Shown one piece after another: positions 1 to 7,519 of a DNA stretch of 64,000 nucleotides (its first letter is position 1; each line of letters starts with the position of its first letter). Source of the stretch: Halobacterium rubrum (GTDB lineage Archaea; Halobacteriota; Halobacteria; Halobacteriales; Halobacteriaceae); the NCBI RefSeq assembly GCF_021729015.1, contig NZ_JAJQQZ010000002.1, positions 620,001 through 684,000 of the forward strand, read 5' to 3'. A program made the position numbers and the translations under genes. The notes under the pieces are model-generated. The model was not told the DNA's origin. It did no database searches and saw nothing but the letters and a program-made list of their open reading frames with translations.

Positions 1-55
1 TGCTGTTCGCCCGCCAACACCTCCACGACATCGGGCGGATTCACCACGGCGGGAT

Positions 56-62
56 GTTTATG
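56..62 (+). promoter_or_regulatory. TATA box of the archaemetzincin gene
   Basis: The AT-rich hexamer tttatg lies 25-31 bases before the ATG at 87, the spacing of a leaderless haloarchaeal transcript. The 86 bases before that gene hold no complete gene; a short open frame ending at 77 could be the tail of an upstream gene but cannot be recognised. Confidence 0.45.
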
Positions 63-86
63 CCGTCCCACGTTTAATGATGGTTC

Positions 87-608
87 ATGCGGGTAGACAT
101 CGTCCCCGTCGGTGACGTGCCCGCGCACGTCAAACGCGAGGCCTCCTCGAGCCTGCGGTCCGTCTACGACTGCGAGGTGGTCGTCGCCGCCGAACAGGAC
201 GTGCCGACGGAGGCGTACGACGACGCCCGGAGCCAGTACCGCGCCGCCGAGTTCATCGACACCGCCACCCGCGCCACCAGCGGCGACAAGACCATCGCCA
301 TCACTCCCCACGACCTCTTCTACCGCCGCCGCAACTACGTCTTCGGCCTCGCCTACCTCGACGGCCGCGGCTGCGTCGTCTCCACCTACCGACTCCAGAC
401 CTCAAGCGACGGCGGCTTCTCCGACCGCCCCGCAAGCGACGTCTTCGACGACAGAGTGCGGAAGGAAGTCGTCCACGAACTCGGGCACACCCTCGGCCTC
501 GAACACTGCGACAACAACCGCTGTGCCATGAACTTCTCCCCCACTGTGCGGGAGGTCGACCGCAAAGAAGAGAATCTGTGTGGCAGCTGCCAGCGTAGCG
601 TCTTCTGA
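87..608 (+). CDS. amzA: archaemetzincin (zinc metalloprotease)
   Basis: Predicted cytoplasmic zinc-dependent peptidase of the archaemetzincin family (173 residues, normal length). The metzincin signature HELGHTLGLEHC occupies residues 130-141. The family's second zinc site follows: Cys141, Cys146, Met148 (also the Met-turn) and the CGSC pair at 165-168. The ATG at 87 has a TATA-like box about 27 bases upstream, which fits a leaderless message. The natural substrate of archaeal archaemetzincins is unknown. It converges on the HflX gene across a hairpin-rich spacer. Confidence 0.92.
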   Translation: MRVDIVPVGDVPAHVKREASSSLRSVYDCEVVVAAEQDVPTEAYDDARSQYRAAEFIDTATRATSGDKTIAITPHDLFYRRRNYVFGLAYLDGRGCVVSTYRLQTSSDGGFSDRPASDVFDDRVRKEVVHELGHTLGLEHCDNNRCAMNFSPTVREVDRKEENLCGSCQRSVF

Positions 609-892
609 GGTACCTTTTGCTGCGCTCGGTCGCTTCGCTCCTTCGTCTGCTCACGGGTGCATAGCGCCCGTTCGCACGGCCAGCGGGACCTCTGGTCCCG
701 CTCGGCTGGCAAAAGCTACGCTAAAAGCACTCCTCGCTCCAGCGCGCCTTCGGCGCTTAGTCGCTTGTCGGCCTGCACTCGTTCGCGTCGCTCACTCGCG
801 CAGTGAACCGCGTCGCTCGGGCTTTTCAAGCCGCTCGCTTGCGGATGCTCGTCGTCAGCTGGTCGGTCCCGGCGACGACTGAGGTCTGTTTG
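609..892. repeat. hairpin-rich spacer between convergent genes
   Basis: This 284-base stretch has no credible gene. It is built of short GC-rich inverted repeats, such as CGGGACC-tct-GGTCCCG at 684-700 inside an outer GCCAG/CTGGC stem (679-683 and 706-710), and of cgctcgcttcgc-like simple sequence. Both flanking genes end here, so the hairpins may serve as a bidirectional 3' end. Their look resembles the repeat block beside the tRNA near 48.5 kb. Confidence 0.6.
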
Positions 893-2185
893 TCAGTCGC
901 CGCCTAACTGGTCGGCTCGCCCCTCGGCTTTCGCAGCAACCTCCGGGCGTGCTTCGAAGTCGAACGCGATGCGCTCGCCGTAGCTCGGGTCGTGGACCGT
1001 GCCGTGGTCGTGGCACCACGACAGGAAGCCGTTGCCGTCGTCGGTGTTCGGCACCGACAGCGAGACGCGCTCGCGGTCCGGCAGCGCCTCGGTGAGTCGG
1101 TCCCGGAGGTCGTCGAGGCCGTCGTTCTCGGTCGCGCTCGTGACCACGGGCGAGTCCTCGGTGCGGTCTGCGAGCAGCCGACGCTTCGCGTCGAGGTCGT
1201 CGCCGGCGGCGTCCTGCTTGTTCAGCACGGGGACGAGCGTTCCCTCGGCGTCCGCTAGCTCGTCGAGGCTCGTCTCGACCTTCTCACGAATCTCGTCCTC
1301 GCTGTCCGTCGCGTCGACGACGAGGAGGACGGCGTCGGCCTCCCGGGCGGCCGCAAGCGTCGTCCGGAACGAGGACACGAGCCAGTCCGGGAGGTCGCTG
1401 ACGAACCCCACGGTGTCGGTGAGGAGCACGCGGCGCTCGCCGACCGTCGCCCGGCGCGTCGTCGTGTTCAGCGTCTCGAACAGCCGGTCGCGGGACGCCG
1501 CAGTCTCGGTGCGGTCGCCGTGGCCCTCGTTCTCGTCGACGGCGAGGTCGTCTGCGAGCCGCCGCAGCAGCGTCGACTTCCCCGCGTTCGTGTAGCCCGC
1601 CAGCGCCACCAGGTCGAACCCGGACTCCCGGCGCGCCGCCCGGAGCCCGTCGTCGGCGTCGTCGAGGCCATCGAGTTCGGCTTCGAGGTCCTTGATTCGC
1701 TGGCGGTAGTCCGCCTTCAGCTGGGCGGCCGGCCGCTCGCCGCCGCTCCTGAACCCCTGCCGGCCCTGGCTCTCGCCGCGCTCGACGCGAGCCTGCGCCC
1801 GCGGGAGCTCGTACCGGAGTTCGGCGAGCTCGACTTCGAGGCGGGCGCGGCGGGTCTCCGCGCGCTCCCCGAAGATGTCCAGCACGAGGCGCGCGCGGTC
1901 GACCACCTCGGCGCCGACCGCCGCCTCGAGGTTGTACGCCCGCCCGGGGTCGAGGTGGTCGTCGACGACCACCAGGTCGGCGTCCCGGCGCTCGACCAGT
2001 TCCGCGACGTCCGCGACGGCGCCGTCACCGAGGTCGTACGTCGGGTCGCGAGGCCGGGCCTGCGTGCGCTCGCCGACCACCTCGACGCCCGCCGCCTCGC
2101 AGAGGCCGCGAATCTCGTCGGTCTCGATGGGTGTGTCTGTTTGCCGTTTCGCTACGACTGCTGTCGAACCGCGTCGTCCTGTCAT
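893..2185 (-). CDS. hflX: ribosome-associated GTPase HflX
   Basis: HflX-family GTPase, 430 residues. The N-terminal HflX domain (about 1-180, with the family's DLVVVDDHLDP-like glycine-poor segment and a basic helical linker) precedes a G domain. G1 GYTNAGKST is at about 197-205, G3 DTVGF near 258 and G4 NKQD near 322. HflX binds the large ribosomal subunit and, in bacteria, splits stalled ribosomes. I chose the ATG at 2185 because the longer open frame to 2350 adds an alanine/arginine-rich extension with no family resemblance. In many haloarchaea it sits near amzA, as here. Confidence 0.93.
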   Translation of the reverse strand: MTGRRGSTAVVAKRQTDTPIETDEIRGLCEAAGVEVVGERTQARPRDPTYDLGDGAVADVAELVERRDADLVVVDDHLDPGRAYNLEAAVGAEVVDRARLVLDIFGERAETRRARLEVELAELRYELPRAQARVERGESQGRQGFRSGGERPAAQLKADYRQRIKDLEAELDGLDDADDGLRAARRESGFDLVALAGYTNAGKSTLLRRLADDLAVDENEGHGDRTETAASRDRLFETLNTTTRRATVGERRVLLTDTVGFVSDLPDWLVSSFRTTLAAAREADAVLLVVDATDSEDEIREKVETSLDELADAEGTLVPVLNKQDAAGDDLDAKRRLLADRTEDSPVVTSATENDGLDDLRDRLTEALPDRERVSLSVPNTDDGNGFLSWCHDHGTVHDPSYGERIAFDFEARPEVAAKAEGRADQLGGD

Positions 2186-2368
2186 GTTCGCGTGGGTGTC
2201 TCGCTGGGTCAGAAACCGGTGCCCGTCGTGACGCCCGCACGCGGCAGCCGCCGCCAGCCGGCAGTCGTTGGCGGCGGCGAACCGGGTCGGCGGACGCCCG
2301 GTTACAGGTCGAGAACGGTCATCGAGAACAACGGCGGCTGCGAACGACAAAACGCTACTGGTGGTGTG

Positions 2369-3316
2369 CTAGGAAGTGACTAGAAAGAACAGCGAGTCGA
2401 GCAGGCTGGTCGTCACGTTCGCGCCGGTCCCGTTCGGCGACCCCGGGGTTCCCGGCGTGTCGCTGGGCGGCCCTTCCGTCCCGTTCTGGGTCGGTCCGTC
2501 CGTGCCGTCCGCGGGCGGTCCCTGCGTAGTGTTTCCGGGCGGGCCCTGCGTGCTGTTCCCGGGCGGCCCCCGCGTCTCGTTCTGGGACGGTCCCTGTGTC
2601 CGGTTCGCCGGTGGGCCCTGCGTGTCGTTACCGGGCGGACCGATATTCGAGTTTCCCGGCGCGCCAGTGGTCCGGTTCCCCGGCGGCCCCACAGAGCGGT
2701 TCACCGGCGGTCCACCGATGTCGCGGGCGATCGCCGCCATCTCGGGGCCGGAGACGTTCCCGGCGGCCTCACGGAGCCGCTGGAGGTCGGTCGCGTTCAC
2801 CCCGGCGTTCTGTAGCGCTGCCGCCGGCAGCTTCGTCGCCTCACTCGACGTCCGGTTCAGCAGCCGGTTCGCGGTCGACAGCTCGGCCGCGACCCGCGCC
2901 ATCTCGGCGCGATACCGCCCCTCCGAGATGGTGCCGTTGGCCCGGGCGTCCCGCAGCGCCTGCTTGCGGTCCCGGAGCTCGGCGACGCGCTCGGAGAGGT
3001 CGCCGGTCTGGTTCGCCAGCACCGACGCCTTCGAGGCGTTGGACGTCGCCGCAGCGAGCTGGAGGCCGAACGACCGCTCGGCGACTTCGCCCTCGACCTC
3101 GGCGCCCTGCACGTTCACGACGCCGGCGAGCCGAGCGCCGGGTGCCGTGCCGTTCGCGGTCTCGTTCCCGTCGTCGTCGTCGGCCGTCTGGGCGACCTGC
3201 CCGGTGTCGTCGCTCCCGCCGACCGCGTCGGCAGGCGCCGCCGGCGACGCCACGACGGTCGGGGCGCCGGCGCCGACGACCACGAGGGCCGCGACCAGCA
3301 GTACGATGTGTCTCAT
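2369..3316 (-). CDS. secreted protein with collagen-like, sequon-rich repeats (DUF7096-like)
   Basis: 315 residues starting with a cleavable-type signal peptide (hydrophobic 4-22, then AxA-like VASPA). A soluble region follows (about 60-200) containing a predicted helical segment rich in Arg/Glu, which resembles the haloarchaeal DUF7096 family as I remember it. From about 205 to 290 the chain becomes Gly-Pro-rich, with repeated units of the type GPPGNxTQ, many carrying N-x-S/T glycosylation sequons. The last residues are mildly hydrophobic. It probably resides at the cell surface; its function is unknown. The gene ends 183 bases from the hflX start on the same strand. Confidence 0.8.
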   Translation of the reverse strand: MRHIVLLVAALVVVGAGAPTVVASPAAPADAVGGSDDTGQVAQTADDDDGNETANGTAPGARLAGVVNVQGAEVEGEVAERSFGLQLAAATSNASKASVLANQTGDLSERVAELRDRKQALRDARANGTISEGRYRAEMARVAAELSTANRLLNRTSSEATKLPAAALQNAGVNATDLQRLREAAGNVSGPEMAAIARDIGGPPVNRSVGPPGNRTTGAPGNSNIGPPGNDTQGPPANRTQGPSQNETRGPPGNSTQGPPGNTTQGPPADGTDGPTQNGTEGPPSDTPGTPGSPNGTGANVTTSLLDSLFFLVTS

Positions 3317-3448
3317 CCTGTCTGGGCCTACCCACTCTGTTCACTTAAACCGGAACGACCGTGCGCGCGGATTCGCCCGGATTAACGCCGATTAAACGCG
3401 ACCGGCGACCCGCGCCGTCCGGGAGTTCCTGTGGTACCGCGAGAACAG

Positions 3449-5281
3449 TCAGGTCGTGTAGTAGTACTCGCCGTCGCGCTTCTGCTGTTTGTCGAGCTGG
3501 CTGTCCGGCTTGTTGATGCGCGGCCGGCCGAGCCGCTCGTCGCGCCGGAACGTCACGTCGAGGTTCGCGAGGAACTCGTTCATCCCCGACCGCATCTCCT
3601 GGGGAGTCGACGCATGGCCGTGGTCGGCGGGCTCGCCGTCGAACACCATCAGGCGGTCGCTCACGAGGTCGATCATGTAGATGTCGTGGTCGATGACCAT
3701 CACGGTGCTCTCGTTGTTCTCGGCGTACCGCCGGATGGCGCGGGTCGCGAGCACGCGCTGCTCGACGTCGAGGTGCGCGCTCGGCTCGTCCAGCAGGTAG
3801 AGGTCGGCGTCCCGCGACAGCGTCGCGGCGATGGCGACGCGCTGGCGCTCCCCGCCGGAGAGGTCGGGGAGGTTCTGCTCCATGATGGGGTCGAGCTGGA
3901 GCGGGTCCCCGATTTCGGTCTGCCAGTAGCTCGTGCCGACGTCGTCCGTGATGGAGGAGAGGAACGCGTCGACGCGCATGTGCTGGTCTGCCTCGACGTA
4001 CTGGGGCTTGTACGCGATGTCGAGGCCGACGTCGAGGTCGGCGCCCGCCTCGCCGTCGACGCTCGTGGGCTCGAGGCCGCCGGCCAGCAGCTGCGCGAAC
4101 GTCGACTTCCCGATGCCGTTCGGGCCGACGACGCCCAGCACTTCGTTGCGGTTGATGTCGCCCCCGTCGACGGTCAGCGAGAACTCGCCCTCGCCGTAGG
4201 ACTTCGTCACGTCCGGGTAGGAGACCAGCGTCTCCTCGCGGCTGGCGGGCCGGGGCGCGTGCTCCTCGAACTGGATGGCTTCGGGGCGCACGCGCATGTT
4301 CTCGTTCTCGAGGTACCCCCGGAGGTACTCGTTGATGCCGTTCCGGACGCTCTTGGGCGCCGTCACGACGCCGTACACCGACGGTTCACCGTACGCGACG
4401 TGGATGGAGTCCGCGAGCATGTCGAGGACCGCGAGGTCGTGCTCGACGACGAGGACGGCCTTGTCCTCCTCCTCGGCGAGTTCGCGGACGATGCGCGCTG
4501 CGGTGACGCGCTGGCCGATGTCGAGGTACGGCGTCAGCTCGTCCACGAAGTAGAAGTCCGCGTCCCGCGCGAGCGTCGCGGCGAGCGCGACTCGCTGGAG
4601 CTCGCCGCCGGACAGCGAGTCGATGTCCTGGTCCATCACCGGGCGGATCGAGAGCCGGTCGACGAGCTCGTCGAGCACGCCGCGCTCGTCGGTCGCCTCC
4701 AGCAGCTGGCGGGTCTTCCCGTCGAACTGCGCGGGAATCTCGTCGACGTACTGGGGCTTCTTCGCGACGTCGACGTCGCCGGCCTGCACGGCCTCGAGGT
4801 AGTCCTGGAGTTCGGTGCCGCGGTACTCCTCGACGACCTCGTCCCAGTCCGGCGGGTCGTCGTGCCGGCCGAGGTTCGGCGTCATCTCGCCCGCGAGCAG
4901 GTCGACGGCCGTCGACTTCCCGATGCCGTTGGGCCCCAGCAGGCCCGTGACCTTCCCGGACTCGGGGACCGGCAGGCCGTACAGCGAGAACGAGTTCTCG
5001 CCGTAGCGGTGGGTCGGCTCGTCGTCCAGCTCCTGCGGGAGGTTGATGATCTCGATGGCGTCGAAGGGGCACTTCTCGACGCAGATGCCACAGGTCTCCC
5101 CGAGGCAGATCTCCTCGCTGATGCGTACCTGATCGGGGTCGCCGTCCTCGGCGTCCTCACCGCGGAGCGTGATGCACTCCTTGCCGGTGCGGTTGGGTGG
5201 ACAGTAGTTCGAACACTCGTAGTTGCACCGGTCGGGTTGGCACCGCTCGAGGTCGACGACTGCGATACTGTCGTCCGCCAT
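3449..5281 (-). CDS. rli: ABCE1/RLI ribosome-recycling ATPase
   Basis: 610 residues with the full ABCE1 layout. The N-terminal iron-sulphur region has eight cysteines (first set between about 13 and 36, then a ferredoxin CxxCGxCxxxCP pattern near 59-70). Two ABC ATPase cassettes follow: Walker A GPNGIGKST at about 118 and 387, signatures LSGGELQR and LSGGERQR, and a switch His in VVEHD and VIDHD. ABCE1 splits 70S ribosomes after termination in archaea. It lies 2 bases downstream of the EMC6-like gene and is probably co-transcribed with it. Confidence 0.97.
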   Translation of the reverse strand: MADDSIAVVDLERCQPDRCNYECSNYCPPNRTGKECITLRGEDAEDGDPDQVRISEEICLGETCGICVEKCPFDAIEIINLPQELDDEPTHRYGENSFSLYGLPVPESGKVTGLLGPNGIGKSTAVDLLAGEMTPNLGRHDDPPDWDEVVEEYRGTELQDYLEAVQAGDVDVAKKPQYVDEIPAQFDGKTRQLLEATDERGVLDELVDRLSIRPVMDQDIDSLSGGELQRVALAATLARDADFYFVDELTPYLDIGQRVTAARIVRELAEEEDKAVLVVEHDLAVLDMLADSIHVAYGEPSVYGVVTAPKSVRNGINEYLRGYLENENMRVRPEAIQFEEHAPRPASREETLVSYPDVTKSYGEGEFSLTVDGGDINRNEVLGVVGPNGIGKSTFAQLLAGGLEPTSVDGEAGADLDVGLDIAYKPQYVEADQHMRVDAFLSSITDDVGTSYWQTEIGDPLQLDPIMEQNLPDLSGGERQRVAIAATLSRDADLYLLDEPSAHLDVEQRVLATRAIRRYAENNESTVMVIDHDIYMIDLVSDRLMVFDGEPADHGHASTPQEMRSGMNEFLANLDVTFRRDERLGRPRINKPDSQLDKQQKRDGEYYYTT

Positions 5282-5283
5282 CG

Positions 5284-5583
5284 TTACAGGCTGACGCCAG
5301 CGGTCAACAGCACGCCCCAGGTGACGAACCAGAGCGCGAAGGTCATGAACGCGACGTAGAAGTGGTCTTTCGCGGAGAAGTTCTCGACGTCGACGCCGAG
5401 CAGTCGCATCAGTCCGAGCTCGACTGCGACCAGCCCGAACATCACGAGCAGCCCCATGCGGCTCGCCGGGTCGGAGATCGTGGCCTCCGACGCGAACGCC
5501 GCCGCCACCCCGCCGAGGGTGGCGATGGTCGTGACCTTCAGGCTCCGCCTGTGGGCGGCCGTCGGGTCCAGATTCTCTGCCAT
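5284..5583 (-). CDS. EMC6/Rab5ip-like small membrane protein
   Basis: 99 residues with three hydrophobic segments (about 18-38, 43-61, 73-95 in this numbering). It resembles the archaeal EMC6-like (Rab5-interacting protein fold) family, proposed relatives of the eukaryotic membrane insertase subunit EMC6. I chose the ATG at 5583 over an upstream start at 5610, which adds nine unconvincing residues. The gene stops 2 bases before rli, so a membrane-insertion factor and a ribosome recycling factor probably share a transcript. The family assignment rests on topology, size and context. Confidence 0.75.
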   Translation of the reverse strand: MAENLDPTAAHRRSLKVTTIATLGGVAAAFASEATISDPASRMGLLVMFGLVAVELGLMRLLGVDVENFSAKDHFYVAFMTFALWFVTWGVLLTAGVSL

Positions 5584-5695
5584 ACGGAGGTGTCCGGCGG
5601 CCGCGCTCAAAAGGCGTTCGCTTGTGTGACGTCGGGGGACGCGTCCGTTACCTGGTTCCCCGCGCGGGGTCTCACCGTGTGAGCCTCTCCCGCAG

Positions 5696-5701
5696 TTTTA
5701 A
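5696..5701 (+). promoter_or_regulatory. TATA box for winged-helix regulator
   Basis: The ttttaa at this position is 28-33 bases before the ATG at 5729. It argues for the ATGs at 5726/5729 rather than the in-frame GTG at 5711, which would lie upstream of the expected transcript start. Confidence 0.55.
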
Positions 5702-5728
5702 GCGCGTGGAGTGTTTCGATTCGTAATG

Positions 5729-6007
5729 ATGGCTGCAGACGACAGTGTGCTGGAGGACCTCCCGCCGAGCGCCAAGCTCGTCTTCAAGGTACTCGAGTAC
5801 GACGGCCCACTCACCCAGAAACGAATCGTCGAGGAGACCATGCTGTCGGCGCGCACCGTCCGGTACGCGCTCGAACGCCTCGAGGACCGCGGCGTCGTCG
5901 ACGAGGACATCTACTTCGCCGACGCCCGCCAGAGTCTCTACAAGCTCACCTGTGAGCCCGAAGACGGCGGCAGCAACACCGAGGCCGACGCCGAAGCCGC
6001 CGACTGA
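5729..6007 (+). CDS. MarR/TrmB-like winged-helix regulator
   Basis: 92-residue DNA-binding protein. After PPSAKLVFKVLEY comes a helix-turn-helix (about 25-58: thrown-out loop GPLTQKRIVEETMLSARTVR, recognition helix RTVRYALERLEDRG) and a short beta wing containing YFADARQSLYKL. The C-terminus is an acidic tail. Small one-domain MarR-like regulators of this type are conserved in haloarchaea; the target is unknown. The gene stands alone, transcribed away from the EMC6-like/rli pair and convergent with the transducer gene. Confidence 0.85.
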   Translation: MAADDSVLEDLPPSAKLVFKVLEYDGPLTQKRIVEETMLSARTVRYALERLEDRGVVDEDIYFADARQSLYKLTCEPEDGGSNTEADAEAAD

Positions 6008-6073
6008 CCGCGAACGACCCGTCTCCGCCACAGCGTCCCGCCAGCGGCCCTATCCAGTCTGTTCTCTGCAGCG

Positions 6074-7447
6074 CTACTCCGCGCCGAGCTCGTAGCGCTG
6101 GAACTCGCTGGCGACCGCCTGTACGGTCTCGTCGAGGTCCGCGACCGTCTCCGTCTGGTCGGTCGTCGCCGCAGCGATGTCGCCGACGCGGTCGGCGACG
6201 GCCGTCGTCCGGTCGGCGACCTCCTCGACGTCGCTCTCCATCTCGCCGGCGCGGACGGCCTGCTCGGTGACCGCCTCGCGGACCGTCGTCACGTCCTCGG
6301 TCATCGCGCGGACGTCGCCGGCGATGGCGTCGTGGGCGGCCGCCAGCTCGCGGGCCTCGTCGACGGCGGCGTCCAGTTCGGCGCCGAGTTCGTCGACGTC
6401 CGCCACCGTCTCGTCGATGGTGTCCCGGGTGGCGGCGACCTCCTCGGCGACCTTCTCGGCCTCCGACCGGGAGCGCTCGGCGAGCTCCTTCACCTCGTCG
6501 GCGACCACCTCGAAGCCGTCGTCGCCGCCGCCGCTCGCGCGCGCCGCCTCGATGTTCGCGTTCAGCGCCAGCATGTTCGTCTGGGTCGCCACCTCCTCGA
6601 TGGTCTCCGTGACCTGCGTGATGGCGGCGGCGCGCTCCTCCAGTTCCGCCGCGCGGGTCTCGACGTCGCCCGCAAGCCCAGCCGCCGATTCGACGGTGTC
6701 GACGACCGTTCCCACCGACTCTTCGGCGTCCCCGACGGCGGACTCGACGGCGTCGGCGTGCTCGTCGGCGTCCCGCGCCTGCTCGGCGGCGCGCTCGCTG
6801 CGCTCGCAGACGTCCCCGAACTCCTCGCGGAGCGCCGCCACCTCGGCGGCCTGCTCGTCGGCGGTCGCCTCGATGGCGGCGGCGTTGTCGGCGGTCTCCG
6901 ACAGGGCCTCCCGGAGCGCCTCGGTCGCGGTCGCCACCTCGTCGGTGACGCGGTCCTGGAGCCGAGACAGCGCCCGGTTCTTCTCCACGACCTCGGTCAC
7001 GTCAGTGTTCACCTGGAACGCACCTGCAACCCCGCCGTCCGGGCCGCGAAGTGGGAACGCCGCGCCCCGGACGTGCCAGGCGTCGCCGTCGGCAGACTCG
7101 CCGGACCGGATGTCGTCCTCGACGACCGACTCGCCCGTGCGGGCGACCTGCTCGGAGAGCACTTCGTCCTCGCCCTCGGTGCCGACGACGTCGTACGCCT
7201 GCTCGCCGACCGCCGCACCGGCGCCGACGCCCACGAGGTCGCCGAGCTCGCCGTTCCAGTGTGTCACCACGCCGCCGTCGTCGACGACGCCGACCGGGTG
7301 AGGGAACGACTCGACGACCGACTCGAACAGCGCCCGGTAGTAGTCGCGCTGGGCCCGCAGTGTCTCCCGGTCGTCGGTCGGTCCAGTCAGCTCCTCCGGG
7401 AGCAGGCGATCGGTCGCCGACGACTGCTCCGTGGCAGCGTCGCTCAT
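6074..7447 (-). CDS. soluble methyl-accepting transducer with PAS domain
   Basis: 457 residues with no transmembrane segment, so a cytoplasmic Htr-type transducer. A PAS domain (about 35-155, containing FPHPVGVVDDGG and the closing FQVNTDVTE) is followed by a long coiled coil. The MCP signalling hairpin has its conserved tip in TQTNMLALNANIEAARA and VVADEVKELAERS (about 285-325). The domain should relay a ligand or redox signal sensed by PAS to CheA/CheW and the archaellum. Possible methylation sites lie in the Glu/Ala-rich flanks. The C-terminus ends shortly after the coiled coil, without a CheR-docking pentapeptide. Confidence 0.93.
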   Translation of the reverse strand: MSDAATEQSSATDRLLPEELTGPTDDRETLRAQRDYYRALFESVVESFPHPVGVVDDGGVVTHWNGELGDLVGVGAGAAVGEQAYDVVGTEGEDEVLSEQVARTGESVVEDDIRSGESADGDAWHVRGAAFPLRGPDGGVAGAFQVNTDVTEVVEKNRALSRLQDRVTDEVATATEALREALSETADNAAAIEATADEQAAEVAALREEFGDVCERSERAAEQARDADEHADAVESAVGDAEESVGTVVDTVESAAGLAGDVETRAAELEERAAAITQVTETIEEVATQTNMLALNANIEAARASGGGDDGFEVVADEVKELAERSRSEAEKVAEEVAATRDTIDETVADVDELGAELDAAVDEARELAAAHDAIAGDVRAMTEDVTTVREAVTEQAVRAGEMESDVEEVADRTTAVADRVGDIAAATTDQTETVADLDETVQAVASEFQRYELGAE

Positions 7448-7519
7448 ACCCGGCGACTCTCCGCTCGCACCCTAAATATCTGCCTGCCGGAACGTCGGCG
7501 GTGAAAACTGCCGGTAGTG

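Noticed and set aside
8-77. possible end of an upstream gene on the plus strand (stop at 77)
   Set aside because: The sequence is too short to judge and the last residues (GMFMPSHV) match no family I know. The archaemetzincin TATA box lies inside it.
3431-5359. 642-codon plus-strand frame opposite the ABCE1 gene
   Set aside because: It is the antisense shadow of rli, produced by G/C at third positions. The product is a low-complexity Val/Arg/Asp-rich chain without any family motif, while the other strand encodes a full ABCE1.
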